Positions 55,901-64,000 of a DNA stretch of 64,000 nucleotides are shown piece after piece. The notes beneath the pieces are model-generated. The model made no database searches and was not told the DNA's origin. It saw nothing but the letters and a program-made list of their open reading frames with translations. Position 1 is the first letter of the stretch. Each line of letters starts with the position of its first letter. Source of the stretch: Gordonia iterans (GTDB taxonomy: Bacteria > Actinomycetota > Actinomycetes > Mycobacteriales > Mycobacteriaceae); contig NZ_CP027433.1 in NCBI RefSeq assembly GCF_002993285.1, positions 3,410,001 through 3,474,000 on the forward strand. The letters are read 5' to 3'. Made by a program: the position numbers and the translations under genes.

Positions 55901-58900
55901 TCGAACGGCGCGTCCGCGTGCGCGAATGCCTCCAGATCCACCGTGTTCACCGCATCAAGCAACTCATCGAAGGTCGCATCGACGTCAACCTGCGTACGTA
56001 AGACCAGGGTGTTCACGAACATGCCGATCAGCCTGTCCAGCGCGGCCTGACCGCGCCCCGCCGTCGGAATCGCGATCGCGATGTCGTCGGTGGCGGTCAT
56101 CCGGGCGAGCAGGACGGCCAGCGCCGCATGCACGACCATGAACGGGGTCATTCCCCGTCGCTGTGCCACACTGCGGATGCGCTCGGCTACCTCCGCGGGA
56201 ATCTCGAAACGGAACTCCGCGCCACGGTGCGAGGCCACCGCCGGCCGCGGCCGGTCTGCGGGCAGTTCGAGCACATCGGGCACACCCGCAAGCTGCTCAC
56301 GCCAGTAGCGAATCTGCCGCCCGACGACCGACTCGGGGTCATCCGGCGAACCGAGCACCTCATGCTGCCAGATCGCGAAATCGGCGAACTGCACCGGCAA
56401 CGGCGCGAGCGACGGAGCCTCGCCGTTCGCGCGAGCCGCGTAGGCGGCTACCAGATCCATGATCAGCGGAAGCCGCGACTCGCCGTCGGCGGCGATGTGA
56501 TGCGTGACAACGGCGAGTACATGGTCACCGTCCGCGGTCGGCCACAGGCGGACTCGCAGCGGCCAGTCGGCACCCACATCGAATCCGGAGACCAGCGCCT
56601 CGTGGACCAGGTCCATCGAATCGACGACGGCCCAATCGAGGCGACCCTCGATCTCGGCGACGTCGCCGATCCGCTGGAACGGCACGCCGTCAACGTCCGG
56701 AAACGACGTGCGGAGCACCTCGTGTCGTGTCACCAGGTCGACGACCGCGGCGTGCAGCGCTTGCGTGTCGAGTTCGCCGTTGATCCGCAACACCGCCGGA
56801 ATGTTGTACGTCGGCAACGACGGATCGAACCGGTTGATGAACCACATCCGCTGCTGCGCAAACGACAGCGGAATCTGAGCCGGGCGCGGCACCACTGCGG
56901 TCACCGGAGACAAAGCCGGTGAGCGATCGGCGACCACCTCAGCCAACGCACGGGCACTCGGCGCGTCGAACACATCGCGCACCGACACCTGCACCCCCAG
57001 TGCCTCCGAAACCCGGGCGACCAAGCGCATCGCCGCCAGCGAATTGCCGCCCGCATCGAAGAACGACTCGGTCACCGAGACTCGATCAGCACCAAGCAAC
57101 TCGGCGAACACGTCGGCGACGATCTGCTCGTCCGCGGTATCCGGTGCCACATACTCGACGGCCTCGAACATCGGATCGGGCAACCCGCGCCGATCAACCT
57201 TGCCAGCCGTATTGAGCGGCATGTTCTCCAACGCCATCCACACCGTCGGCACCATGTACTCCGGCAGCCTGCTCGCCAGCTCGGCGGCCAACTGAGCGGT
57301 GTCCACCGACGCCGGCGATACATAGCCGACCAGCTGATCACCCGCCGGGCCGTCGACCACCCGGGCCGCGGCATGCACCACATCCGGTGCGGCCGCAATC
57401 GCCGATTCGACCTCGCCGAGCTCCAAACGCTGACCGCGGAGCTTCACCTGGAAGTCGGTGCGACCCAGATACTCGAGTTCCCCGGACCGCGGATTACGGC
57501 GGACCAGGTCACCGGTCCTGTACAGACGCGAACCAGCCTCCCCGAACGGATCGGCGACGAACCGCTCCGCGGTCAGGGCCGGCCTGGCCGCGTAGCCGCG
57601 CGCGGACTGGACGCCGCCCAGATACAGCTCACCTGGCACACCGTCGGGCACCACATGCAAGCGCGAATCGAGGATGAACGCCGTGGTGTTCCGCATCGGG
57701 CGACCAATCGGGACCACTGCCTCCGTGCCGCCGAGCCGGGCGGACATCGTGTACACCGCGGCCTCGGTGGGACCGAAGAGGTTCACCACTTCCGCTTGCG
57801 GCACCCGGGACCGGAAATCGTCGGCCACCGCCGGTGGTAGCGCTTCACCTCCGGAGAACAGCACTCGCAGACCAGGCAGCAGCGGCTGTTCCTGGACGAC
57901 GTCCAGGAACGCTGCCAGCAACGACGGTACGAACTGCACCACCGACACGTTCTGCTGGTTCATCACATCCGTTAGGTACTGCGGGTCGCGATGGCCCTGT
58001 GCTTCGGAGATCACCATCGTCTGACCGGCGACCAGGGGCCAGAAGAGTTCCAGCACCGACGCATCGAAGGTGTGCGGAGTCTTGAACAGCAAACGCTGGT
58101 CGCCGGAAGGAATCAGCTCGTCGAACCAGCTGACAAAGTTGTATACCGCACCGTGCGAAACGGTTACCCCCTTGGGCTGACCGGTCGACCCCGAGGTGAA
58201 CAACGTGTACGCCGCATGCTCCGGCCGCAATGGCGCCGACCGCTCAGCCGGATCCAGCGGGAGCACATTCTCGGCCGGGATGCCGCCGTCGACCTCGACC
58301 ACCGGAACGCCCAGCGACGAGACGAAGCCGGGTACCGCTTCACCCGTCCGGATCACAACCACGGACACGCCCGCGGTCGCCGCCACGTACTCCGCCCGCT
58401 CCGCCGGAGAATCGACGGCGATCGGCACATACTGTCCGCCGGCAGCCATGATCGCGTGGACCGCAACGACCAGTTCCACACTGCGGTCCATGACAAGACC
58501 GACCGCCGTATCCGGACCGGCACCGGCAGCGATCAACTCTCTTGCGAGCATCGCCACGCGAGCACCGAACTCCCGATACGAGAGCTCTCGTCGTCCCTCG
58601 ATCAAGGCCACGGATTCCGGTGCGCGCCGGACACTCTCGGCCACCGCAGCGGCGATCGTCTCGGCCCGCATGGGCCCTACCGGCCCGGTCGACTCCTCGA
58701 TGACGATCGAGGCTTCCCGTGCGTCGAGCAGTTCGACGTCGCCCATCGGCATCTCTGGCGAATTCACCAGATTCTCGAGAGCCCGCACGAATCGCTCGCC
58801 GAGCTTCTCCATCGACGATCGATCGAACAGTGCCGTCGGGTAGGTGAGCAGGCCGGTCCAGTCTGTCGCGGCCTCGCCTGCGGTCAGCGTCAGGTTCAGG

Positions 58901-61900
58901 TCCATCTGAGCGGGGGTGTCGATTGCGCCGAACGGTTCGACCCGCACTCCTGCGAACTCCACACCGCTCTCGACTGCACCGATCGGATCGACCGACAGGA
59001 TCACCTGCACTAGCGGCGAGAACGCCTCCGAGCGCACCGGATCGAGTGCATCGACCACCGACTCGAATGGCACATCCGCGTGGGCGAAGGCCTCGACGTC
59101 GGACGTGCGCGTCCGCGCCATGAATGCTTCGAACGACTCGGCCGATTCGACGCGGCTCCGCAGCACCAGGGTATTGACGAACATGCCGATCAAGCCACCG
59201 AGGTCATGTTGCCCACGGCCATCGATCGGCGTGCCGATGACGATGTCGTCCGAGCCGGTCAGGCGCCCCAGCAACGCGGCGAAGACCGCGTGCAGCACCA
59301 TGAACCGGGAGGCTCCGGTCCTGCTCGCCAACTCGTCGACCCGTGCGCCCAACTCCGTCGGAACGGTGAACTGAACCTGGTCACCGCGCGGTGAGAACAC
59401 CGCCGGCCGCGGCCGGTCGGTCGGTAGGGCCATGACGTCGGGAACTCCGTCGAGCGCTTGCTTCCAGTACTCGAGCTGCTGTCCGAGCACCGAAGAGGTA
59501 TCCTCGGGCGACCCGAGATTCTCGTGCTGCCACACCGCGAAATCGGTGTACTGCACCGGCAAGGCCGTGAACGCCGGAGGCTGACCGGCACTGCGCGCGG
59601 CATACGCAGTCAGGAGGTCCGCGATCATCGGGCCATAGGACTGCCCGTCGAACGCGATGTGGTGCACGACGATCGCCAGCACCAGTGATTCGTCGCTCTC
59701 GATCAGCACCCGGACCCGCAGCGGGAACTCGCGGGTGACGTCGAAGCCACGGGCGAGCTCGTCGACCATCTGCTCCGCCGAATGAACGAGACGCCAATCC
59801 AGCCGGGCACTCGCGTCACCGGCCGGTATCACCAACTGGTAAGGCACCCCGGCGCTGTCCGGGAACACCGTCCGCAACACTTCGTGCCGTGCCACGACAT
59901 CGATCACGGCCTGTCGCAATGCGCCCCGATCGACATCGCCGCGAAGCCGGAAGGCTCCCGGTATGTTGTAGGTCGGAGTCATCGGATCCAACCGGTTGAT
60001 GAACCACATCCGCTGCTGCGCATACGACAACGGCACCCTGCCGGGGCGCGGAACCACACTCGTCACGGGCGGGAGGCCGCCACCCCGACCACGCGCTGCA
60101 ACGGCAAGCTGACGCACCGATGGTGCCGCGAAGACGTCGGCGATGGACAGATCGATGTCCAGGACCTTGCCCGCGCGGCCGACCAACCGCATAGCGCTCA
60201 GCGAGTTACCGCCGGCATCGAAGAACGACTCGGTGACCGAGATCCGCTCCACTCCGAGCACCTCGGCGAACACCGCGGCCAGGGCCTCTTCGGCCTCGCC
60301 CTCGGGCGCGACATACTCGACCTGCGTCGACGACAGGTCCGGCGTCGGCAAAGCACGACGATCCAACTTGCCCGCACTGTTGAGCGTCACCTCATCGAGC
60401 AACGTCCACACCGACGGGCGCATGTACTCCGGCAACGACGCAACAAGGTGCGCCCTCACCGCATCGAGATCGACCGACGCCGGCGACACATAACCGACCA
60501 GGAACTCCCCACCCGCAGGCGCCGTCGCCACGGTCGCGGCCGCATGCACCACACCCGGACCGCCCGCGATCACCGACTCGATCTCCCCGAGCTCAATCCG
60601 CTGACCACGCAACTTCACCTGGAAGTCCGTGCGACCCAAGTACTCGATATCCCCGCCCCGCAGACGCTTCACCAGGTCGCCGGTCCGGTACAGGCGGGAT
60701 CCCACAGCACCATAGGGGTCGGCGATGAAGCGCTCCGCGGTCAGCGCAGGCTGATCGGCGTAACCCCGCGCGATCTGCACACCACCCAGATACAACTCAC
60801 CCGGCACACCATCGGGCACCAACTGCAAACGATCATCCAACACCAGCATCGAGGTGTTCGCGACCGGCCGGCCGATCGTCACCAACTCCGGCGCATCAGA
60901 CACATCGGCCCAGCCCACCTCGACCGCAGCCTCCGTAGGCCCGAACAAATTATGGATCTCGGCCTGCGGCCACACCGCATGAGCGGCAGCCACCGTCGCC
61001 GGCGCCAACGCCTCACCCGAAGCAAACAACCACTTCAGCGAAGTAAGCGATGCCAACTTGCCGCGATCGACCACATCCAAGAACACCGACAACATCGACG
61101 GCACAAAATGCACACTCGTCGCCGACGTCTCGGCAATCAGATCCGCGATATACCCCGGATCCCGATGCCCATCCGGCTTAGCGATCACCACGGTCGCACC
61201 CGACATCAACGGCGCATACAACTCCGGCACCGACACATCGAACGTGTACGGCGTCTTCAACACCACCCGATCACCGGCCGACCACGGGAACGCCTCCAAA
61301 CCCCACCGCAGACGGTTCAGGACCGCACCATGCGACACCGTCACACCCTTGGGCACACCCGTCGACCCCGACGTGAACAACGTGTACAACGCACTATCTG
61401 CGTGCACCGGCGCCAAACGATCGGCGTCGGTCACCGCGGCAGTAGCCAGCTCCACGTCACCCGACGCATCGACCTCGACCACCCGAACCCCCGGCAGCCC
61501 CGACACCGGATCCGGCACCACACCGGCAGCCACCAACACCAGGTCCGCGCCCGCCGTTTCAAGCATCACCCGCGCACGCTCGGCCGGAGCAGCAGTATCG
61601 ACCGGCACGTACTGGCCACCGGCAGCGGTGATCGCATGGATCGCCACCAACAGTTCCACGCTGCGATCGATACACACACCGACCGCCACCTCCGGACCCA
61701 CACCCGCGGCAATCAACTCCCGCGCCAACAACGCCACCCGGGCACCGAACTCGCCGTACGGCACCTCACGACCCTCACACACCAACGCCACCGCATCCGG
61801 CGTCGAAAACACCTGCGCCGCAACAGCATCGGCCACCGAACCAGCCGGCATCTCCTCCACCGGGCCGATCCCGACCGCCAACGCCTCAGCACCCTCGCCA

Positions 61901-64000
61901 CCGACCAACACCGACGCATCACCGACTGCACTGTCCGGGTCAGCAGTCAACTCACCCAGCAACGCCACGAAACGATCCGCGAACACCCGCGCCGTCGACG
62001 CATCAAACAGATCCGCCGCCACGACCACCGAACCCGACCACGCCTCACCGGCCGGCGCCGAAACCACATTGAACGTCACATCCACCTGAGCCGGTGTCAC
62101 CGGCGCCTCAAGCGGCTCCGCCGAGATTCCGGTCATCTCCACCCGCGCCCCAGACGCCGAGGCAGCCGGATCAAACGACAGCATCACCTGCGCCAACGGC
62201 GCGAAGGCCTCACTGCGCACCGGATCGACCGCCTCGACCACCGACTCGAACGGCACCTGCTGGTGTGCCAGTGCCGCCAAATCCGCCATCCGCACCCGAC
62301 CGAGCAGATCCGCGAACGACTCCGCCGGATCGACCTGGGTTCGCAGGACCAGCGTGTTGACAAACATGCCCACCAGCGCATCGAGCTCAGCCCTACCCCG
62401 ACCTGCCACCGGCGTAGCGATCGCGATGTCCTGCGTCGCCGACAACCGGGCCAACAACGTCGCCAAAACGGCATGAACCACCATGAACGGCGTCGCACCA
62501 GAGGCCCGGCTCACTTCGGCGACCCGATCAGCGACCTCTGCCGGCACCGAGAAGTCCACGCTGGTGCCGACATACGACGCGACCAGCGGACGTGGGCGGT
62601 CGGCCGGCAGTTCCAGCACCTCTGGAATACCGGCCAGGGCATCCCGCCAGAACGTCAGTTGGCGGCCGAGAATCGAGTCGGCCTCACCTGCCGAACCGAG
62701 CACGTCACGCTGCCAGATCGCATAGTCCGCGAACTGCACCGGCAACGGCGCGAACTGCGGAGCCTCGCCTGCCAAACGCGCCGCGTACGCCGCCAGCACG
62801 TCGGCTATCAGCGGGAGCATCGACTCACCGTCGACGCCGATGTGATGGGCCACCAACGCGAACAAATACCCGTCACCCCCCTCGGGGTACACAACGGCCC
62901 GGATCGGCCACTGCGTGGCCACATCGAATCCAGCGGCCACCGCAGCGTGGAACTTCTCCACCGAGCGCGCCTCGATCCACGGGAGTTCCGCATCTACACG
63001 GGTCTCCGATGCTATTTGCTGAACCGGAACACCATCGACATCGGGGAAACTCGTCCGCAGCACCTCGTGCCGGCGAACCACGTCGGCGACGGCGATTCGC
63101 AATGCGATCACGTCGAGGTCTCCGGTGATCCGCATCAACGCCGGAATGTTGTACGTCGGCAACGATGGATCGAATCGGTTGATGAACCACATCCGCTGCT
63201 GCGCGAATGACAGTGGGATGTTCTCCGGGCGCGGCACCGCCGCGGTCACCGGAGGCAATGCCGGGGCCTGGCCACCGGCCACGGCAGCCAGTTCCCGAAC
63301 TGAGGGCGCGTCGAACAGATCGCGGATCGACAATTCCACACCGAGCACATCGCCGGCCCGTGCGATGACGCGCATCGCCGAGAGCGAGTTACCGCCTAGA
63401 TCGAAGAACGATTCGGTGACGCTGACGCGATCCACGCCGAGTACCTCGGCGAAGACCTCCGCTACAGCCGTCTCATCGGCAGACTCCGGTGCCACATAAT
63501 CGCCGGAGCCGTCGAACACCGGTGCCGGCAACGCCTTGCGGTCCAGTTTCCCGTTCGCCGTCAACGGCAACCGGTCCACCACCATCACCAGATCCGGCAC
63601 CATGTACCGCGGAACCCGCGCACCAGCACCCTCACGCACCACCGCAGAATCGAGTTCCACCCCGTCATCGGCGACCACATAACCGATCAGCAAGTCCCCG
63701 CGCCCGGCATCCGACACGATCGCCGCAGCCGCGCCGGTCACCCCGTCAGCGGCCAGCAACGCCGCCTCGACCTCTCCGTACTCGATACGGAAACCACGCA
63801 ACTGCACCTGACCATCGGCCCGACCCAGGTACTCGATATCGCCGCCGACCCACCGCGCCAAGTCACCGGTCCGATACAGGCGGCTCCCCACACGATCCTC
63901 GGCGAACGGATTCGCAACGAACCGGCCCGCAGTCAACTCCGGCCGATTGAGGTAACCCTGAGCCAACTGCGCACCGGCCACATACATCTCACCGACCACA
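52957..64000 (-). CDS. multimodular non-ribosomal peptide synthetase (5' end outside window)
   Basis: 3680 residues visible; the gene continues past the window edge. Domains (residues counted from the edge): partial A 1-160; carrier T ~172-240 (LGGNS, Ser205); C ~258-690 (HHIGVDG 385-391); A ~720-1220; T (Ser1266); C ~1320-1760 (HHIAFDG 1446-1452); A ~1780-2275; T (Ser2320); C ~2375-2815 (HHIAADG 2500-2506); A ~2835-3335; T (Ser3382); thioesterase ~3425-3680 with GWSLGG and Ser3508. All A domains have LFTSGSTG and the final Lys. Pocket residues: second A domain D921 V922 P925 H964 F992 S994 L1018 V1026 E1027 (serine-like with an odd Pro); third D1979 A1980 L1983 Q2022 F2048 G2050 L2074 V2082 Y2083 (unclear, perhaps Gln-like); fourth D3038 V3039 W3042 H3081 V3108 S3110 L3134 V3142 D3143 (serine). 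No epimerase domain is seen. A type I TE ends the line, so release is here. The product is unknown. Confidence 0.95.
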   Translation of the reverse strand, partial: VVGEMYVAGAQLAQGYLNRPELTAGRFVANPFAEDRVGSRLYRTGDLARWVGGDIEYLGRADGQVQLRGFRIEYGEVEAALLAADGVTGAAAAIVSDAGRGDLLIGYVVADDGVELDSAVVREGAGARVPRYMVPDLVMVVDRLPLTANGKLDRKALPAPVFDGSGDYVAPESADETAVAEVFAEVLGVDRVSVTESFFDLGGNSLSAMRVIARAGDVLGVELSIRDLFDAPSVRELAAVAGGQAPALPPVTAAVPRPENIPLSFAQQRMWFINRFDPSLPTYNIPALMRITGDLDVIALRIAVADVVRRHEVLRTSFPDVDGVPVQQIASETRVDAELPWIEARSVEKFHAAVAAGFDVATQWPIRAVVYPEGGDGYLFALVAHHIGVDGESMLPLIADVLAAYAARLAGEAPQFAPLPVQFADYAIWQRDVLGSAGEADSILGRQLTFWRDALAGIPEVLELPADRPRPLVASYVGTSVDFSVPAEVADRVAEVSRASGATPFMVVHAVLATLLARLSATQDIAIATPVAGRGRAELDALVGMFVNTLVLRTQVDPAESFADLLGRVRMADLAALAHQQVPFESVVEAVDPVRSEAFAPLAQVMLSFDPAASASGARVEMTGISAEPLEAPVTPAQVDVTFNVVSAPAGEAWSGSVVVAADLFDASTARVFADRFVALLGELTADPDSAVGDASVLVGGEGAEALAVGIGPVEEMPAGSVADAVAAQVFSTPDAVALVCEGREVPYGEFGARVALLARELIAAGVGPEVAVGVCIDRSVELLVAIHAITAAGGQYVPVDTAAPAERARVMLETAGADLVLVAAGVVPDPVSGLPGVRVVEVDASGDVELATAAVTDADRLAPVHADSALYTLFTSGSTGVPKGVTVSHGAVLNRLRWGLEAFPWSAGDRVVLKTPYTFDVSVPELYAPLMSGATVVIAKPDGHRDPGYIADLIAETSATSVHFVPSMLSVFLDVVDRGKLASLTSLKWLFASGEALAPATVAAAHAVWPQAEIHNLFGPTEAAVEVGWADVSDAPELVTIGRPVANTSMLVLDDRLQLVPDGVPGELYLGGVQIARGYADQPALTAERFIADPYGAVGSRLYRTGDLVKRLRGGDIEYLGRTDFQVKLRGQRIELGEIESVIAGGPGVVHAAATVATAPAGGEFLVGYVSPASVDLDAVRAHLVASLPEYMRPSVWTLLDEVTLNSAGKLDRRALPTPDLSSTQVEYVAPEGEAEEALAAVFAEVLGVERISVTESFFDAGGNSLSAMRLVGRAGKVLDIDLSIADVFAAPSVRQLAVAARGRGGGLPPVTSVVPRPGRVPLSYAQQRMWFINRLDPMTPTYNIPGAFRLRGDVDRGALRQAVIDVVARHEVLRTVFPDSAGVPYQLVIPAGDASARLDWRLVHSAEQMVDELARGFDVTREFPLRVRVLIESDESLVLAIVVHHIAFDGQSYGPMIADLLTAYAARSAGQPPAFTALPVQYTDFAVWQHENLGSPEDTSSVLGQQLEYWKQALDGVPDVMALPTDRPRPAVFSPRGDQVQFTVPTELGARVDELASRTGASRFMVLHAVFAALLGRLTGSDDIVIGTPIDGRGQHDLGGLIGMFVNTLVLRSRVESAESFEAFMARTRTSDVEAFAHADVPFESVVDALDPVRSEAFSPLVQVILSVDPIGAVESGVEFAGVRVEPFGAIDTPAQMDLNLTLTAGEAATDWTGLLTYPTALFDRSSMEKLGERFVRALENLVNSPEMPMGDVELLDAREASIVIEESTGPVGPMRAETIAAAVAESVRRAPESVALIEGRRELSYREFGARVAMLARELIAAGAGPDTAVGLVMDRSVELVVAVHAIMAAGGQYVPIAVDSPAERAEYVAATAGVSVVVIRTGEAVPGFVSSLGVPVVEVDGGIPAENVLPLDPAERSAPLRPEHAAYTLFTSGSTGQPKGVTVSHGAVYNFVSWFDELIPSGDQRLLFKTPHTFDASVLELFWPLVAGQTMVISEAQGHRDPQYLTDVMNQQNVSVVQFVPSLLAAFLDVVQEQPLLPGLRVLFSGGEALPPAVADDFRSRVPQAEVVNLFGPTEAAVYTMSARLGGTEAVVPIGRPMRNTTAFILDSRLHVVPDGVPGELYLGGVQSARGYAARPALTAERFVADPFGEAGSRLYRTGDLVRRNPRSGELEYLGRTDFQVKLRGQRLELGEVESAIAAAPDVVHAAARVVDGPAGDQLVGYVSPASVDTAQLAAELASRLPEYMVPTVWMALENMPLNTAGKVDRRGLPDPMFEAVEYVAPDTADEQIVADVFAELLGADRVSVTESFFDAGGNSLAAMRLVARVSEALGVQVSVRDVFDAPSARALAEVVADRSPALSPVTAVVPRPAQIPLSFAQQRMWFINRFDPSLPTYNIPAVLRINGELDTQALHAAVVDLVTRHEVLRTSFPDVDGVPFQRIGDVAEIEGRLDWAVVDSMDLVHEALVSGFDVGADWPLRVRLWPTADGDHVLAVVTHHIAADGESRLPLIMDLVAAYAARANGEAPSLAPLPVQFADFAIWQHEVLGSPDDPESVVGRQIRYWREQLAGVPDVLELPADRPRPAVASHRGAEFRFEIPAEVAERIRSVAQRRGMTPFMVVHAALAVLLARMTATDDIAIAIPTAGRGQAALDRLIGMFVNTLVLRTQVDVDATFDELLDAVNTVDLEAFAHADAPFETVVDALDPVRSEAFAPLAQVMLSFDPGASAQQAEVDVAGLSITGVDGADAPAQLDLALAVLTSPEGQAWTASFTYATDLFLEPTVATFAERFVMLISGLTENPVGAVGDVPLLAIDEEFRAFDLSVGPEVLRSPSTLASAVAAQVARTPEATAVVFADRELSYREFGARVATLARQLIEGGIGPDIAVVVAIDRSVEMLVAVHAVIAAGGHYVPIDTAAPVDRVASMLDTSGATAVLVAAGASRPESIAEMVGDIRVIEVDATAVVDLAAPPVSDEERTATVRGDSAAYTLFTSGSTGRPKGVTVTHSAIVNRLAWMADDYAFGDSDRVLQKTPYTFDVSVWELFLPMVTGGTLVIAEPGRHTEPDYLAQIISEQRISIVHFVPSMLSVFLDVLGAEVRTLDTLRLVVTSGEALAPGDAQALLVRLPEVQLENLYGPTEAAVDVTAHRVGAGEAIVPIGRPVTNTGTLVLDGRLTMVPVGVAGELYLSGVQLARGYASRPDLTAERFVASPFGVKGERLYRTGDRVRWNAAGELEYLGRNDFQVKLRGQRIELGEIESVLAGAPGVVHAAATVATASSGSDHLVAYLAPATVDLDTVKAAASQALPGYMVPTVWVMLDDVPLSTSGKIDRRALPPADFGQLAAKYVAPEGPVEELVASAFADVLGLDEVSVVESFFDLGGSSLSAVQLTAHLRKAGCEVELPWLFSHPTVRKLASVISGGARSSGVLIGLRTAGSRPPLFCFPPADGVSWMYGDLLPYVADRPVYGLQDPAVIAGEERFSSIEEFADRYVTEILDVAPHGPYHLLGWSLGGVIAFEAARKLKAMGHEVALLGLLDPAAGAVYEEQITPEEHAARVAELRAGWEAMLADDQSPGSAGDTLARNLRATGLDLGDLSGRMIGAFDAGADLLIGHEPGSVDVPVLFFTATRRDRPERVTDYWRDRVLGEFVNIDIDIEHGSMGSAHGFAVLGPLIERRLNRPIL

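Noticed and set aside
59782..63210. 1142-codon open frame on the plus strand
   Set aside because: It lies wholly antisense to conserved NRPS domains; long antisense frames are expected in GC-rich coding DNA, and its Arg/His/Gln-rich product has no domain.

Overview
The window is high-GC actinobacterial DNA, almost certainly from a mycolic-acid-containing member of the Mycobacteriales. The antigen-85-like mycolyltransferase, the MTB12-like lipoprotein, the short LID-less adenylate kinase and the ureABCFGD order all fit. My best guess is Gordonia or a close relative; that is inference, because no 16S gene is present. I see no tRNA, rRNA, insertion sequence or CRISPR array.

Layout. (1) 0-3.2 kb: type II NADH dehydrogenase, a divergent LysR regulator and truA. 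(2) 3.3-7.1 kb, minus strand: infA-rpmJ-rpsM-rpsK-rpsD-rpoA-rplQ-truA. (3) 7.3-10.5 kb, plus strand: a membrane protein, fdhD, dtd and a GT87 glycosyltransferase lie between infA and map. (4) 10.5-16.1 kb, minus strand: rpsH-rplF-rplR-rpsE-rpmD-rplO-secY-adk-map. (5) 16.1-41.7 kb: an accessory block separating rpsH from the upstream half of the spc operon. It holds a repeat-flanked AbiEi/DUF559-like gene, a SLAC1/TehA-type anion channel, narGHJI-narK plus a cupin gene (interrupted by about 0.8 kb of repeats), a large membrane hydrolase, PEP synthase, urease ureABCFGD and a PucR regulator. (6) 41.7-43.2 kb, minus strand: rplN-rplX-rplE-rpsN with its own promoter candidate and a strong terminator stem. 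(7) 43.4-50.7 kb: an unusual NarL-type signalling cluster. It has an orphan LuxR-type HTH protein, a response regulator, two histidine kinase-like proteins (one lacking its phospho-acceptor His), two paralogous partner membrane proteins and a lipoprotein. (8) 50.9-64 kb, minus strand: a small protein resembling the start of an adenylation domain, mbtH, a secreted antigen-85-like acyltransferase, and a large NRPS that runs off the window ([A]-T-C-A-T-C-A-T-C-A-T-TE).

How the genes may work together. The nar genes encode membrane nitrate respiration: NarK and possibly the SLAC1-type channel handle nitrate, NarJ assembles NarG, and NarI passes electrons from quinol. Ndh could supply that quinol pool. 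Urease plus a PucR-type regulator suggests nitrogen scavenging. The NRPS with MbtH and a secreted acyltransferase suggests a peptide or lipopeptide product. A 13-bp sequence with a palindromic core lies upstream of both the orphan HTH gene and the NRPS-proximal small gene, which hints that the signalling cluster may control the NRPS genes.

Two families of short dispersed repeats (a GGTCGAGTAG...CGTATCGAGACC type and a CTTTCGACAAGCTCAAGG type) mark most rearranged boundaries and have even been absorbed in frame into ureF.
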